Assembly (NCBI GenBank): GCA_002724585.1
Contig: PBPE01000032.1
Location: 8,071-42,295 of the forward strand
Direction: 5' to 3'
Length of the DNA: 34,225 bases
Origin: Dehalococcoidia bacterium
GTDB taxonomy: Bacteria; Chloroflexota; Dehalococcoidia; Lucifugimonadales; UBA3495
Below the pieces are notes generated by a model that worked only from the letters and a program-made list of their open reading frames with translations, did not search any database and was not told the DNA's origin. The position numbers were made by a program, and so were the translations under genes. Positions 14,263 through 22,396 of this stretch are shown here, in pieces. Every line of letters begins with the position of its first letter. Position 1 is the first letter of the stretch.

Positions 14263-14844
14263 ATGGAACGTGGTAATACTGTTGTTACACCGCAGAGATA
14301 TGCAGAAGGTTTCGGATACTCTGATTACATAGAACAAATCAATGTGAACAAAGCCAGATTTCAAGAGTTTTACGAGAAGTTTCACGTTAGTGACGCGGAG
14401 TCAGCAAAGCTGAAGGAGATCACATCTCATGCAAAAGGGCCGTCTAAGATGATGGTTATAGGAGAAGACTGGTGCGGTGATGTGGTAAGAGGACTCCCTG
14501 TTTTAGCTAGAATGTCAGAGGTTGCCGGTTGGGATATGAAAATATTTCCGCGTGACTCGCACGAAGATATTATGAATGAGTTTTTGAAAGAAGGAAAATA
14601 CATGTCTATACCGGTGGCCGTTTTCTATACTAGTGAACATGAATATTTATGTCACTGGATAGAACGGCCAGAAGTTGCAGCCCAAGAGCAAAGAATTATA
14701 GAACAGCAGATAAGAGATGAGAATCCTGATATCACGGATCAGGAATTTGGTCGCGAACGTAGGAATAGAACCGGTGCAAAAGCCGAAGAATGGCAGCAAG
14801 CCACGGTAACCGAAATAATAGATCTCTTACAATCTAATCTTTAG
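14263..14844 (+). CDS. Thioredoxin-family protein with a single-cysteine WCGD motif
   Basis: A 193-residue protein of the Thioredoxin_9 type. The active-site region GEDWCGDVVRGLPVLARM has only one cysteine (Cys71), with Asp in place of the second. It therefore cannot form the usual intramolecular disulfide. A cis-proline occurs in KYMSIPVAVFY. The C-terminal third is highly charged and helical (AAQEQRIIEQQIRDENPDI and on). Start ATG 14263 is supported by AGGGAG 6 bases upstream. It lies close behind the glutaredoxin-like gene and may be co-transcribed. The function is unknown. Confidence 0.82.
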   Translation: MERGNTVVTPQRYAEGFGYSDYIEQINVNKARFQEFYEKFHVSDAESAKLKEITSHAKGPSKMMVIGEDWCGDVVRGLPVLARMSEVAGWDMKIFPRDSHEDIMNEFLKEGKYMSIPVAVFYTSEHEYLCHWIERPEVAAQEQRIIEQQIRDENPDITDQEFGRERRNRTGAKAEEWQQATVTEIIDLLQSNL

Positions 14845-14911
14845 AAGGCTGATTGGGGTTTCCAAGATCTGGAGTGAATACGAGCCTTTTATTAGTCGTT
14901 CGGATTTTCTA

Positions 14912-15904
14912 TTAGCCAATGGCTAGAGCCCGCACTTCTTTCGCACCGTCTGGCAAGGGATACGACTCCCATGTTGCACCATCGTCCTTGGATCCAAACG
15001 CTTCTCCTGCCCGGGCAACGCAGAAAACGTTATGAGGAGCCTTTGGATCGTTTCTTACTGCCATCATTGTACTGTTTGAGGTGACACCTGTTCCGATTGT
15101 CTCGAACGATCTGAAGAGGTCGCGGCTTCGATATACGGCTCCTTGATCGCTTATCGCCGCCGCGCCAATTGATACATAAAGAACGTTAGCCATGTGCTCG
15201 TCTGACCATAGATCCCTAGTGTAAGTTATTTTCGAGAATCTCCCAAAATCTATGGGTATCCAGTCACTGCCTCGATCAGGACCAATAAATGGTCCCTGTC
15301 TAGTAGTTATGAAAACAGTTCTTGGTGACGCAGCAGTACAGTGAATTCCGTGTAAATCTAGTGTGTCTTCACTATTAGCAAGTGATCCAGTGATATCTTC
15401 CCAATTCTCTCCGCCATCAAGACTCCTTATTACGCCAGCAACTTCCAATGCGGCGTATATTTCGTCCGGTGCGTTTGGGTCTGCGGTGAGAGCAATAACG
15501 CGAGTGGGGAATGACATGGTACATTCATTGGATCCCATTACTGCTGATGTCTTATTCCAAGAATCACCGCCGTCAGTACTTTTATGGATTTCACCTGGCG
15601 CAGTGCCAAGGTACATGGTTTTAGTGTCACCGGGTTTGAATAAGAAGGACCATACGGCTGGACCGCTTGTTGGATAATCTAATCGTGCCCAACTGTCGCC
15701 ACGATCCTCACTACGATATGGACCGTCATGGGTTCCGGCAAATATCACCTCAGGCCTATTGGGGTGGATGACGAGTGTTTGCACTTGCACTTTACGTGGC
15801 AGTCCGTTAGTTAAATTTTCCCAGGAATTTGACTCAGGTGATAGACGATATAATCCATGGGTCTCTGCTCCAACGTATACGAACGTACTTTCTCCAAAAA
15901 CCAT
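14912..15904 (-). CDS. BNR/Asp-box beta-propeller protein without signal peptide
   Basis: A 330-residue beta-propeller of the sialidase-like/VPS10-like type, often auto-annotated as exo-alpha-sialidase or a photosystem assembly-like factor. Asp-box repeats (S-x-D-x-G-x-x-W) recur at about 50-residue spacing: SEDRGDSW, STDGGDSW, SLDGGENW, GPDRGSDW and SKDDGATW. No catalytic sialidase residues stand out, and the N-terminus MVFGESTFVYVG is a strand rather than a signal peptide, so a cytosolic location is inferred. It is the last gene of the leftward purine run, 32 bases after purS. It is unrelated to purine chemistry by family, so it may simply be transcribed along. Confidence 0.8.
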   Translation of the reverse strand: MVFGESTFVYVGAETHGLYRLSPESNSWENLTNGLPRKVQVQTLVIHPNRPEVIFAGTHDGPYRSEDRGDSWARLDYPTSGPAVWSFLFKPGDTKTMYLGTAPGEIHKSTDGGDSWNKTSAVMGSNECTMSFPTRVIALTADPNAPDEIYAALEVAGVIRSLDGGENWEDITGSLANSEDTLDLHGIHCTAASPRTVFITTRQGPFIGPDRGSDWIPIDFGRFSKITYTRDLWSDEHMANVLYVSIGAAAISDQGAVYRSRDLFRSFETIGTGVTSNSTMMAVRNDPKAPHNVFCVARAGEAFGSKDDGATWESYPLPDGAKEVRALAIG

Positions 15905-15936
15905 ATGCTAATTGATCCTTTTGCACATTTTTAGGG

Positions 15937-16194
15937 TTAACGCGTATGCATGTCTTCTAGTGTGTAAGTGAATTCTTCTATGACTGGATTTGAAAGAAGT
16001 TTCTCGGCCATCTCATTGACTTGTGTTTCAGCGGCTGTGCGAGAAGACTCGTCTATTTTTATCTCCATGTATTTTCCGACTCGCACGTCTTCAACAGATT
16101 GGAACCCTAGGTTTTTTAGTGCTCCCAAAACTGTTAGCCCCTGTGGATCGTTAACCATCTGTTTTAATGTAACTCGGACCTTTGCCAAATACAT
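15937..16194 (-). CDS. purS: PurS subunit of phosphoribosylformylglycinamidine synthase
   Basis: An 85-residue PurS, the small structural subunit that couples glutaminase PurQ to synthetase PurL in the fourth purine step. It begins YLAKVRVTLKQMVNDPQGLT, then VLGALKNLGFQSVEDVRVGK (residues 22-41), which is diagnostic, and ends with the conserved IEEFTYTLEDM. Normal length. ATG start. The purL and purQ genes it needs are not in this window; they normally follow purS directly, so their absence here is unusual for a PurS-type genome. Confidence 0.95.
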   Translation of the reverse strand: MYLAKVRVTLKQMVNDPQGLTVLGALKNLGFQSVEDVRVGKYMEIKIDESSRTAAETQVNEMAEKLLSNPVIEEFTYTLEDMHTR

Positions 16195-16239
16195 AATTCA
16201 ACTCGTTTGTACTAATAATATGTTGATTAGATAATACGG

Positions 16240-16908
16240 TTAGCTAGTGGGTGGCGCCATGACTCCGCTTTCTGTGCACACTAGTCTCTCTGGTCCAAGG
16301 TTACCTGCGTAGGTATCAAAAAACTTTTCTAATCGTTCCTTATCTATTGTTGTCATAGTGTCGGATATTCCCCATGCTGCTGCAACAATAGTGCCGGAAG
16401 GTATTGCTTTATATGGGCGAGCAACACCCCATAGTCTAGATGGGCCTATGTCGTCAAATACTTCCCGTAGTTGATCGATTTCATTGCTATTTTCTAAGTT
16501 GTAACTGATAACTATATTTCCGTGCTCTAGGTTATGGACTACTCGCTCGTCCACTAACTCAAATTCTTCGAATCCACACTCTGCCCATCTTGCATAGTGA
16601 TCTCCAGAAGTAGGAGGCACAGTATTATATTCTACCTGAGTACCTTCACTTATGTGCCTTCTCGTAGGCATTATGTCGTGCTGTATACCTACACCCTTGA
16701 CATATGTCTCAGAAGCTCCAGTCCGCGCGCCAAAAGAAGCACCTCCCACTACGAATCCAGCTATGACAAGAAAAGCTATGATAGCGGAGGCAGATATATA
16801 CCACCAGTTGGCTTTTGGTTTAGGTCGATTTAACGATAAAGAGGCGTCTGAGCTTCTACTACCGGGTTGAATTCGCCCACGACGGCGACGATGTTTTGAT
16901 ATTGGCAC
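16240..16908 (-). CDS. DUF3105 membrane-anchored protein
   Basis: A 222-residue protein with a basic N-terminus (HRRRRGRI), one transmembrane helix at about 36-59 (a WYISASAIIAFLVIAGFVV run) and an outward C-terminal DUF3105 domain. That domain carries PPTSGDHYARWAECGF (98-113) and RVVHNLEHGNIVISY (122-136), the histidine-rich hallmark of the family. Its function is unknown; the clustered histidines could bind metal. The start is GTG at 16906-16908 with AGGAG just upstream. It lies between purC and purS. Confidence 0.85.
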   Translation of the reverse strand: MPISKHRRRRGRIQPGSRSSDASLSLNRPKPKANWWYISASAIIAFLVIAGFVVGGASFGARTGASETYVKGVGIQHDIMPTRRHISEGTQVEYNTVPPTSGDHYARWAECGFEEFELVDERVVHNLEHGNIVISYNLENSNEIDQLREVFDDIGPSRLWGVARPYKAIPSGTIVAAAWGISDTMTTIDKERLEKFFDTYAGNLGPERLVCTESGVMAPPTS

Positions 16909-16938
16909 TATGGATCTCCTATTTAGTTATTATCTAAT

Positions 16939-17835
16939 CTATATAGTTTCCCCGGTTAGCAGTTTATATGCTTCCGAGTAACGCTCTGTAGTTTTTAGCA
17001 CTACGTCATCTGGTAGTGCTGGCGCAGGTGGTTCTTGGTTCCATCCCTGGTTTGACAAGTAATCACGTATGAACTGTTTATCATAGTTGGGTTGTGATTT
17101 TCCGGGGGAGTAACCTTCCGCGTTCCAAAATCTGCTGGAGTCAGGAGTTAATAATTCGTCAATGAGAATTATGTTTCCGTCAAGAATGCCAAATTCCAGC
17201 TTTGTGTCAGCAAGGATAATGCCTCTCTGTCTAGCATGCTGGTCAGCGAACGAATATACTTGCTTACTGATCGATTCGAGTTCGTTTGCAATCTCTTTAC
17301 CCACCAAATCTTCCACTTGAGCTTGGGTAATATTTACGTCGTGGCCTTCTTCAGCCTTATTTGTTGGTGTAAAAAGCGGTTCCGGAAATGGCGTTCCTTC
17401 GAGCATGTCGGACGGCATTGATAATCCCCAGACTGTCCCGTTGCGCTGGTATTCTAACCAAGCTTGGCCGGTAATGTAGCCGCGGACTATGCATTCTATG
17501 TCAATTCGTTCAGCCTTCTTCACAATCATGGCCTGACCAGCCACCTCTGACGACATAGTGGCCAGCAATGGGTTGTCGCCATAGTTAGATTTGAGGTCTG
17601 GAGAATCTGCTAGACACAGGAAATGGTTAGGTACTATATCTTTGGTTTCTTCAAACCAGAAAGCAGATATACGGTTGAGAACTTGGCCTTTTTGGGGAAT
17701 CCCTGTGGGCAACACCACATCGAACGCGGAGATTCTATCAGTAGCTACCATTAGTAAAGTTTCGTCATTAACAGCGTAGGTGTCCCGGACTTTTCCCTTG
17801 TGTAATATATCCGGCATGTTTGTGTCTATAATCAT
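16939..17835 (-). CDS. purC: PurC, SAICAR synthase
   Basis: A 298-residue phosphoribosylaminoimidazole-succinocarboxamide synthase, which joins CAIR and aspartate using ATP. The N-terminus has HKGKVRDTYAVND (12-24), then ATDRISAFDVVLPTGIPQKG, VRGYITGQAWLEYQ, the DVNITQAQVEDLVG segment, and ILADTKLEFGI followed by LIDELLTPDSSRFWNAEGY. All known substrate-binding blocks are present. It belongs to the longer (about 300-residue) PurC class rather than the 240-residue class. ATG start, ribosome site weak. It is 44 bases after purB in the leftward run. Confidence 0.97.
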   Translation of the reverse strand: MIIDTNMPDILHKGKVRDTYAVNDETLLMVATDRISAFDVVLPTGIPQKGQVLNRISAFWFEETKDIVPNHFLCLADSPDLKSNYGDNPLLATMSSEVAGQAMIVKKAERIDIECIVRGYITGQAWLEYQRNGTVWGLSMPSDMLEGTPFPEPLFTPTNKAEEGHDVNITQAQVEDLVGKEIANELESISKQVYSFADQHARQRGIILADTKLEFGILDGNIILIDELLTPDSSRFWNAEGYSPGKSQPNYDKQFIRDYLSNQGWNQEPPAPALPDDVVLKTTERYSEAYKLLTGETI

Positions 17836-17879
17836 TATATTTCTCTTGTTTCCATGAGTGACTGATGTTTTAGCTGCTT

Positions 17880-19175
17880 CTACGTGGATAACCCGATCCT
17901 ATCAAACGTTTCATCGATGTGTTTTGTATAGTAACCATAATCAAATATTTTTTCCATATCGTCTACTGACAAGCTGGCTAGTGCGTCTGGATCATTCTTT
18001 AATAGTGAACGGAAATCGTGTCCTTCATCCCAACTTTTCATAGCGTTTCTCTGAACTATTTTGTATGAATCCTCTCTTGATAGCCCTTTGTCTACCAAAG
18101 AGAGTAGTACCTGTTGACTAAATATAAGACCACGGCTGCTCTCTACATTGGCCAACATCTGTTTATCTAAGACGCGTAGGTCCTTAACTATACCGGTGAA
18201 AATACTTAGGATGTAATCCAGTGCTAGGCAGGAATCAGGCAGTATTATTCTCTCTGCAGATGAATGGCTTATATCTCTTTCACCCCATAATGCAACATTC
18301 TCCATAGCTGTGACACTATTTCCACGTATAAGCCTAGCTAGGCCACAGATGCGTTCCGCTAATTCTGGATTTCTCTTGTGCGGCATAGATGAAGATCCGG
18401 TTTGGCCGTGTCCAAAGGGTTCCTCTAGTTCATGTATTTCGGTTCGCTGAAGTCCTCTAATCTCTGTGGCGAACTTTTCCAATGATGCCGCGATTAAGGC
18501 GAGGGTTGTTACGAAATGAGCGTGTCGGTCACGCTGTATTATTTGATTAGATACGGGAGCTACTTGTAGTCCCAAGTGTTTACAAACATTTTCTTCTACT
18601 CTGGGCGGGATGGTAGCGTGTGTTCCTACCGCTCCTGAAATCTTGCCTACTCTTATGCCATTACACGCGTCAACTAACCTAGAGCGCTGTCGCTTCATTT
18701 CTTCCCACCATAAGGCCATCTTGAGTCCAAAGGTGATAGGTTCTGCATGAACACCATGCGTTCTCCCCATCATTAGGGTATGTTTGTGTTTGATAGCTTG
18801 TTCAGCTAGAGCTTCTATCGCCTTGTCTACTTCTTCTATTAGTAATTCGCCTGCCTGAACCATTTGCATGGCCTGCGCGGTGTCTAACATATCGTTTGAC
18901 GTCATGCCCAGGTGTAACCAACGACCTTCCGGACCCAACCTTTCGGTTATGGATGTCAAAAAGGCAGTAACGTCATGGCGAGTTGTCTCAAATATTTCCA
19001 TCATCCGATCATAGTTATACGTGGCAGACCGTAATAAAGTCATGTCGGATTGCGGGATTACTCCTTCTTCAGCCCAAGCCTCCGAAACAGCTAATTCAAC
19101 ATCTAGCCATTTTTGATATTTATTCTCGTCAGACCACACCTGTTTCATGGCCGGCCTGGAATACCTGTCAATCAA
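17880..19175 (-). CDS. purB: PurB, adenylosuccinate lyase
   Basis: A 431-residue adenylosuccinate lyase of the fumarase/aspartase superfamily. It acts twice in purine synthesis, on SAICAR and on adenylosuccinate. The flexible catalytic loop is GSSSMPHKRNPELAER (about 262-277), whose third serine in a row is the expected catalytic base. TSNDMLDTAQAMQM (92-105) and MGRTHGVHAEPITFG (136-150) hold the substrate histidines. The start is TTG at 19173-19175, supported by AGGAGAT upstream. It stands 11 bases after the HAD phosphatase gene and is probably coupled to it. Confidence 0.97.
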   Translation of the reverse strand: MIDRYSRPAMKQVWSDENKYQKWLDVELAVSEAWAEEGVIPQSDMTLLRSATYNYDRMMEIFETTRHDVTAFLTSITERLGPEGRWLHLGMTSNDMLDTAQAMQMVQAGELLIEEVDKAIEALAEQAIKHKHTLMMGRTHGVHAEPITFGLKMALWWEEMKRQRSRLVDACNGIRVGKISGAVGTHATIPPRVEENVCKHLGLQVAPVSNQIIQRDRHAHFVTTLALIAASLEKFATEIRGLQRTEIHELEEPFGHGQTGSSSMPHKRNPELAERICGLARLIRGNSVTAMENVALWGERDISHSSAERIILPDSCLALDYILSIFTGIVKDLRVLDKQMLANVESSRGLIFSQQVLLSLVDKGLSREDSYKIVQRNAMKSWDEGHDFRSLLKNDPDALASLSVDDMEKIFDYGYYTKHIDETFDRIGLST

Positions 19176-19186
19176 AGCTCTATCTC

Positions 19187-19900
19187 CTATACGTTATTAG
19201 TGTTCGATTGCATCTCGTATTTTGATTGGTTGCACTGTAATGTCCTTAGGACATCACCAAAATCTCTAAATGGGATAAATGGTATATTTTTGCGCTGACA
19301 CTCCTCGGCTAAGACGCTGTGTGCGAAGACTACATCGGCTTCTAACGCCGCTTCAAAATCTGATCTCCCGTCACCAATGTAATATACCGTATGTCCTTTC
19401 TTCTGGTAGTTATTTACGATAAGTCCTTTTGAATTGCCCTGGGATTCGTTCCCTGGACGTACGTAATTATATTGGTATGATATTCCCTTCTCATTGATAC
19501 TTGTATTAACGGCGAAGATGGGAATGGAACTGTAACCTTCACCTTGAATTAAGGCTTCGATGTAAAAATCCAAGCCTTGACTGACTATAGCCATCGGAAA
19601 ATTATTAACGCAGCAATATTCGGCCAATTCTCCGAAATATGGACGAAGGCTTGCATTTTCCCGAACGTGTTGCTGCATTGTGGGTATGTCGACGCTAATG
19701 TTGCGAAATACTATCTCTTGGTAGTCTTTCAATGTGAGGTCTCCGTTCCGAAACTGAGCCCGAATGGTTTCCCATGAAGAGTCCCCAAATGTTTTTAAAA
19801 GCAACTCTGCGACGTTCTGGTGTGCAGCTGTATCATCGAAATCGCTAAGCACGCATGGGCGAAAACTAGATGTTCCTAGATTTGACTCGTTAATGTTCAT
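19187..19900 (-). CDS. HAD-family phosphatase, MtnX/PSP-like (subfamily IB)
   Basis: A 237-residue HAD hydrolase. Motif I is LSDFDDTAA with the two catalytic aspartates, motif II the serine in MAIVSQGLDFY, and motif IV YYIGDGRSDFEAA. The arrangement suits phosphoserine-phosphatase-like and MtnX-like enzymes, which act on small phosphorylated metabolites. The exact substrate is unknown; a role in nucleotide or methylthioadenosine salvage would fit the purine context but is only inference. ATG start with AAGG upstream. It is separated from purB by 11 bases. Confidence 0.83.
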   Translation of the reverse strand: MNINESNLGTSSFRPCVLSDFDDTAAHQNVAELLLKTFGDSSWETIRAQFRNGDLTLKDYQEIVFRNISVDIPTMQQHVRENASLRPYFGELAEYCCVNNFPMAIVSQGLDFYIEALIQGEGYSSIPIFAVNTSINEKGISYQYNYVRPGNESQGNSKGLIVNNYQKKGHTVYYIGDGRSDFEAALEADVVFAHSVLAEECQRKNIPFIPFRDFGDVLRTLQCNQSKYEMQSNTNNV

Positions 19901-19967
19901 ACGACCTTCTGATTTATTCTGGTTAGGCCTGGATTTCTGCCGGACGATATATTAGCAGTCTGGTTAA

Positions 19968-20432
19968 CTAGATTATTAGTCTTAGCTCTTCTTTTATTGC
20001 TTCAAGCAAAGCTATCTCTACTGCTGCTCGGTCCGGTCTTATGTCGATTTCATTTACCTGAAGATATATCCCGTTCGTGGTTATTCCGACATCTACGGCG
20101 ATTTCTCTCTCTTGGTCGCCGGTGGTGACTTCGTCCCAAGACAGTATAACGCTTATATAGTCTGGTCCGATTTCTCCTTCTTCCGTGGCGTAATCGGTCT
20201 CAGTGTTTATAATTTCCCAAGATGATTCGGTAGAAATAGTTCCCTGACCTTTTAGCGCTAACGTGTTCAGACTATTTAACATTTCTGGTATCTCAAGTTC
20301 AGACACTACTCTACTAAGAGCATCTCTATCTGTGTTAGTTTGTTCGGTCTCTTCCCGTATATGTTTCTCCCTTTCCTGGCGAATTAGTTCTAACTCAGGG
20401 AGTAGAGTGGTTATTTTTTCTATCCAATCCAT
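19968..20432 (-). CDS. Unknown protein, coiled-coil start and beta-rich end
   Basis: A 154-residue protein I do not recognise. Residues 1-about 55 are strongly charged and helical (ELELIRQEREKHIREETEQT), likely a coiled coil. Residues about 65-150 alternate short strands (GTISTESSWEIINTE, YISVILSWDEV, REIAVDVGITTNGIYLQVNE) and end with a helix. There is no signal peptide or membrane segment. Its ATG shares one base with the TAA of the upstream unknown gene (TAATG at 20430-20434), so the two are translationally coupled and probably work together. The start at 20432 is chosen for that overlap; a longer frame would run into the neighbour. Confidence 0.65.
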   Translation of the reverse strand: MDWIEKITTLLPELELIRQEREKHIREETEQTNTDRDALSRVVSELEIPEMLNSLNTLALKGQGTISTESSWEIINTETDYATEEGEIGPDYISVILSWDEVTTGDQEREIAVDVGITTNGIYLQVNEIDIRPDRAAVEIALLEAIKEELRLII

Positions 20433-21052
20433 TACGTTCTCATCTTTGTTGTTGATTTGGTGCCGCCCGCCATTGGGGAGAATCTGGTTAACCAATAATT
20501 GAATTGATCTACAGCGGCTAAGTTAGGTAATTGGAAACGGTATTGGATGCGATGTAGCAAATCTAGCATATCGATGTAGCGTATTCCCCAAGGTCCCTTC
20601 CTTAAATCCGGGGTGTACCAGCCTAATAGTTTCAACGCGCGTTCAGATGATTGGTTCCAAATTCCAAATAGTAAAGGATACCTCAAGTGAAGAAGGTACG
20701 AAACAAATTCTTTGCCTGTTCCATGAAGTTTGTAAGCTCCTACGTCCGACACACATTCGTCAAATCTCCCTTCTAGTTTTATTGTGTCGTACAACAAGAA
20801 ATCTAAAGCATCTCGAGTATCGGCAATAGTATTTGTCTTAAATACTGCAGTGTTTCTACCACCGGAGCATTTGTATAGATCTAAACTTTGTTCAATAGAC
20901 AGGGTTGGTAGCATATCTTCGGTTAACCATACGCTAAACTCAGGACACCTCTCAAACTTTTTTTGAGCATAGGTGCGCAATGTGCCATCGGCTATGGCTC
21001 GTCCAAAAGCTGATGATAAGTCGTATGTATCTGTGGATTGACGCATGACCAC
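20432..21052 (-). CDS. Unknown helical protein
   Basis: A 206-residue, mainly helical protein without signal or membrane segment. The second half has GAYKLHGTGKEFVSYLLHLR (about residues 105-124), then YPLLFGIWNQSSERALKLLG. This reminds me of a helical module seen beside nuclease or McrB-like proteins, in which a leucine-rich helix is followed by Pro and an N-x-x-x-x-x-A-L-x-x-L-G block. That likeness is from memory and does not give a function. The start is GTG 21052 or ATG 21046. It is coupled through TAATG to the next gene and sits between purD and a HAD phosphatase gene in the purine run. Confidence 0.6.
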   Translation of the reverse strand: MVMRQSTDTYDLSSAFGRAIADGTLRTYAQKKFERCPEFSVWLTEDMLPTLSIEQSLDLYKCSGGRNTAVFKTNTIADTRDALDFLLYDTIKLEGRFDECVSDVGAYKLHGTGKEFVSYLLHLRYPLLFGIWNQSSERALKLLGWYTPDLRKGPWGIRYIDMLDLLHRIQYRFQLPNLAAVDQFNYWLTRFSPMAGGTKSTTKMRT

Positions 21053-21068
21053 CGTAAAATTATCTCTT

Positions 21069-22325
21069 CTAGTCGCTTATGTCAGTTCGGCAGTTAGAAC
21101 CATCGAAATGGATATTGTTCACTCTAGTGTAGGCATTAGCTTTGGCGTCATCGATTGATGCACCCCATCCTACTACTGTGAGTACTCTCCCGCCAGAGGT
21201 GACTATATCTCCTGTATCTGGGTCGTGTCTTGTGCCGGCATGAAATACCATGCTATTTGGACTTTCGTTCTCTAACCCCTTGATAGCTCTTCCTGTTTCG
21301 TATTTGTCTGGATATCCCCCTGAGGTCATTACAACCCCAACGTGAGGTTTGTCATTCCATTTGACTGTAATACTATCTAGAGTTCCACTGGTGCAAGCAT
21401 TCATGATTTGTATGGGGTCAGTTTCTAATAACGGAAGGATCACTTGAGTTTCAGGATCGCCGAACCGACAATTGAATTCCAGAACTCGTGGGCCTGATTG
21501 AGTCAACATTATTCCGGCGTATAAAATACCGGTGTATGGTATATTCTTTTCGGCCAACTTGCGGATGGTTGGCTCCATAATGTTTGTCATTATCTGATGC
21601 TCAAGTTCGTCGGACCAGAACCGTGGCTGGGTATAACTACCCATGCCTCCGGTATTTGGCCCAGTATCTCCGTTGCCCACCCTTTTGTAGTCGCAGGCCG
21701 CCACGGGCTTGGATACAGATATTCCATCGCTAAAAGCAAAAACGCTCACCTCAGGGCCGGATAGAAATTCTTCGATGACTATTGTGTCTCCCGCGGATCC
21801 AAATATCCGGTCTGACATTGTAGTAACGACAGCTTTTCTAGCGGAAGACTGATCCATGCATATTAGAACGCCCTTGCCGGCTGCTAACCCATCTGCCTTT
21901 ACAACGAGTGGCCCAGTGGTTTTGTCTATAAATGACAGAGCTAAAGCAGGGTCTGTAAAAATATGATAATCAGGCCCTGGTACCTGAGCTTCTGTAATTA
22001 TTTGTCGCGCAAATGATTTGCTAGATTCTATTTGAGCGGCACTCTTGCTTGGCCCAAAAGCAGGAATGCCCACTTTATAAAGTCTATCTACTAAGCCGTG
22101 GGCCAGAGGTGTTTCTGGACCTACGACTACCAACTCTATCACTAAGTTCTGGGCTAATTGGATAATTGCTTCTGTATTGAGAGGGTCAACATCCACGTTC
22201 GTCGATATCAGATTCGTTCCTGCATTCCCATTAGCGGTCCAGATATTGTGAGCGGAATCCGATTGACTAATGCGCCAAGCTAAGGCGTGTTCTCTGCCTC
22301 CAGACCCTACTACCAATATATTCAT
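21069..22325 (-). CDS. purD: PurD, phosphoribosylamine-glycine ligase (GARS)
   Basis: A 418-residue ATP-grasp enzyme that makes GAR from phosphoribosylamine, glycine and ATP. The start MNILVVGSGGREHALAWR is diagnostic, followed by GPETPLAHGLVDRL (72-85), KADGLAAGKGVLIC (the ATP lid region, 144-157), VIEEFLSGPEVSVFAFSDG, and the metal-binding LEFNCRFGDPETQ block. Normal length. ATG at 22323-22325. There are 71 bases between it and guaA upstream, and 16 bases to the next unknown gene. Confidence 0.97.
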   Translation of the reverse strand: MNILVVGSGGREHALAWRISQSDSAHNIWTANGNAGTNLISTNVDVDPLNTEAIIQLAQNLVIELVVVGPETPLAHGLVDRLYKVGIPAFGPSKSAAQIESSKSFARQIITEAQVPGPDYHIFTDPALALSFIDKTTGPLVVKADGLAAGKGVLICMDQSSARKAVVTTMSDRIFGSAGDTIVIEEFLSGPEVSVFAFSDGISVSKPVAACDYKRVGNGDTGPNTGGMGSYTQPRFWSDELEHQIMTNIMEPTIRKLAEKNIPYTGILYAGIMLTQSGPRVLEFNCRFGDPETQVILPLLETDPIQIMNACTSGTLDSITVKWNDKPHVGVVMTSGGYPDKYETGRAIKGLENESPNSMVFHAGTRHDPDTGDIVTSGGRVLTVVGWGASIDDAKANAYTRVNNIHFDGSNCRTDISD

Positions 22326-22396
22326 AACATTGAATCCATTTGGGATATATTCTCGCGCAACGTGCTTCTATACATTGACTTTACCTATCGCACGTC

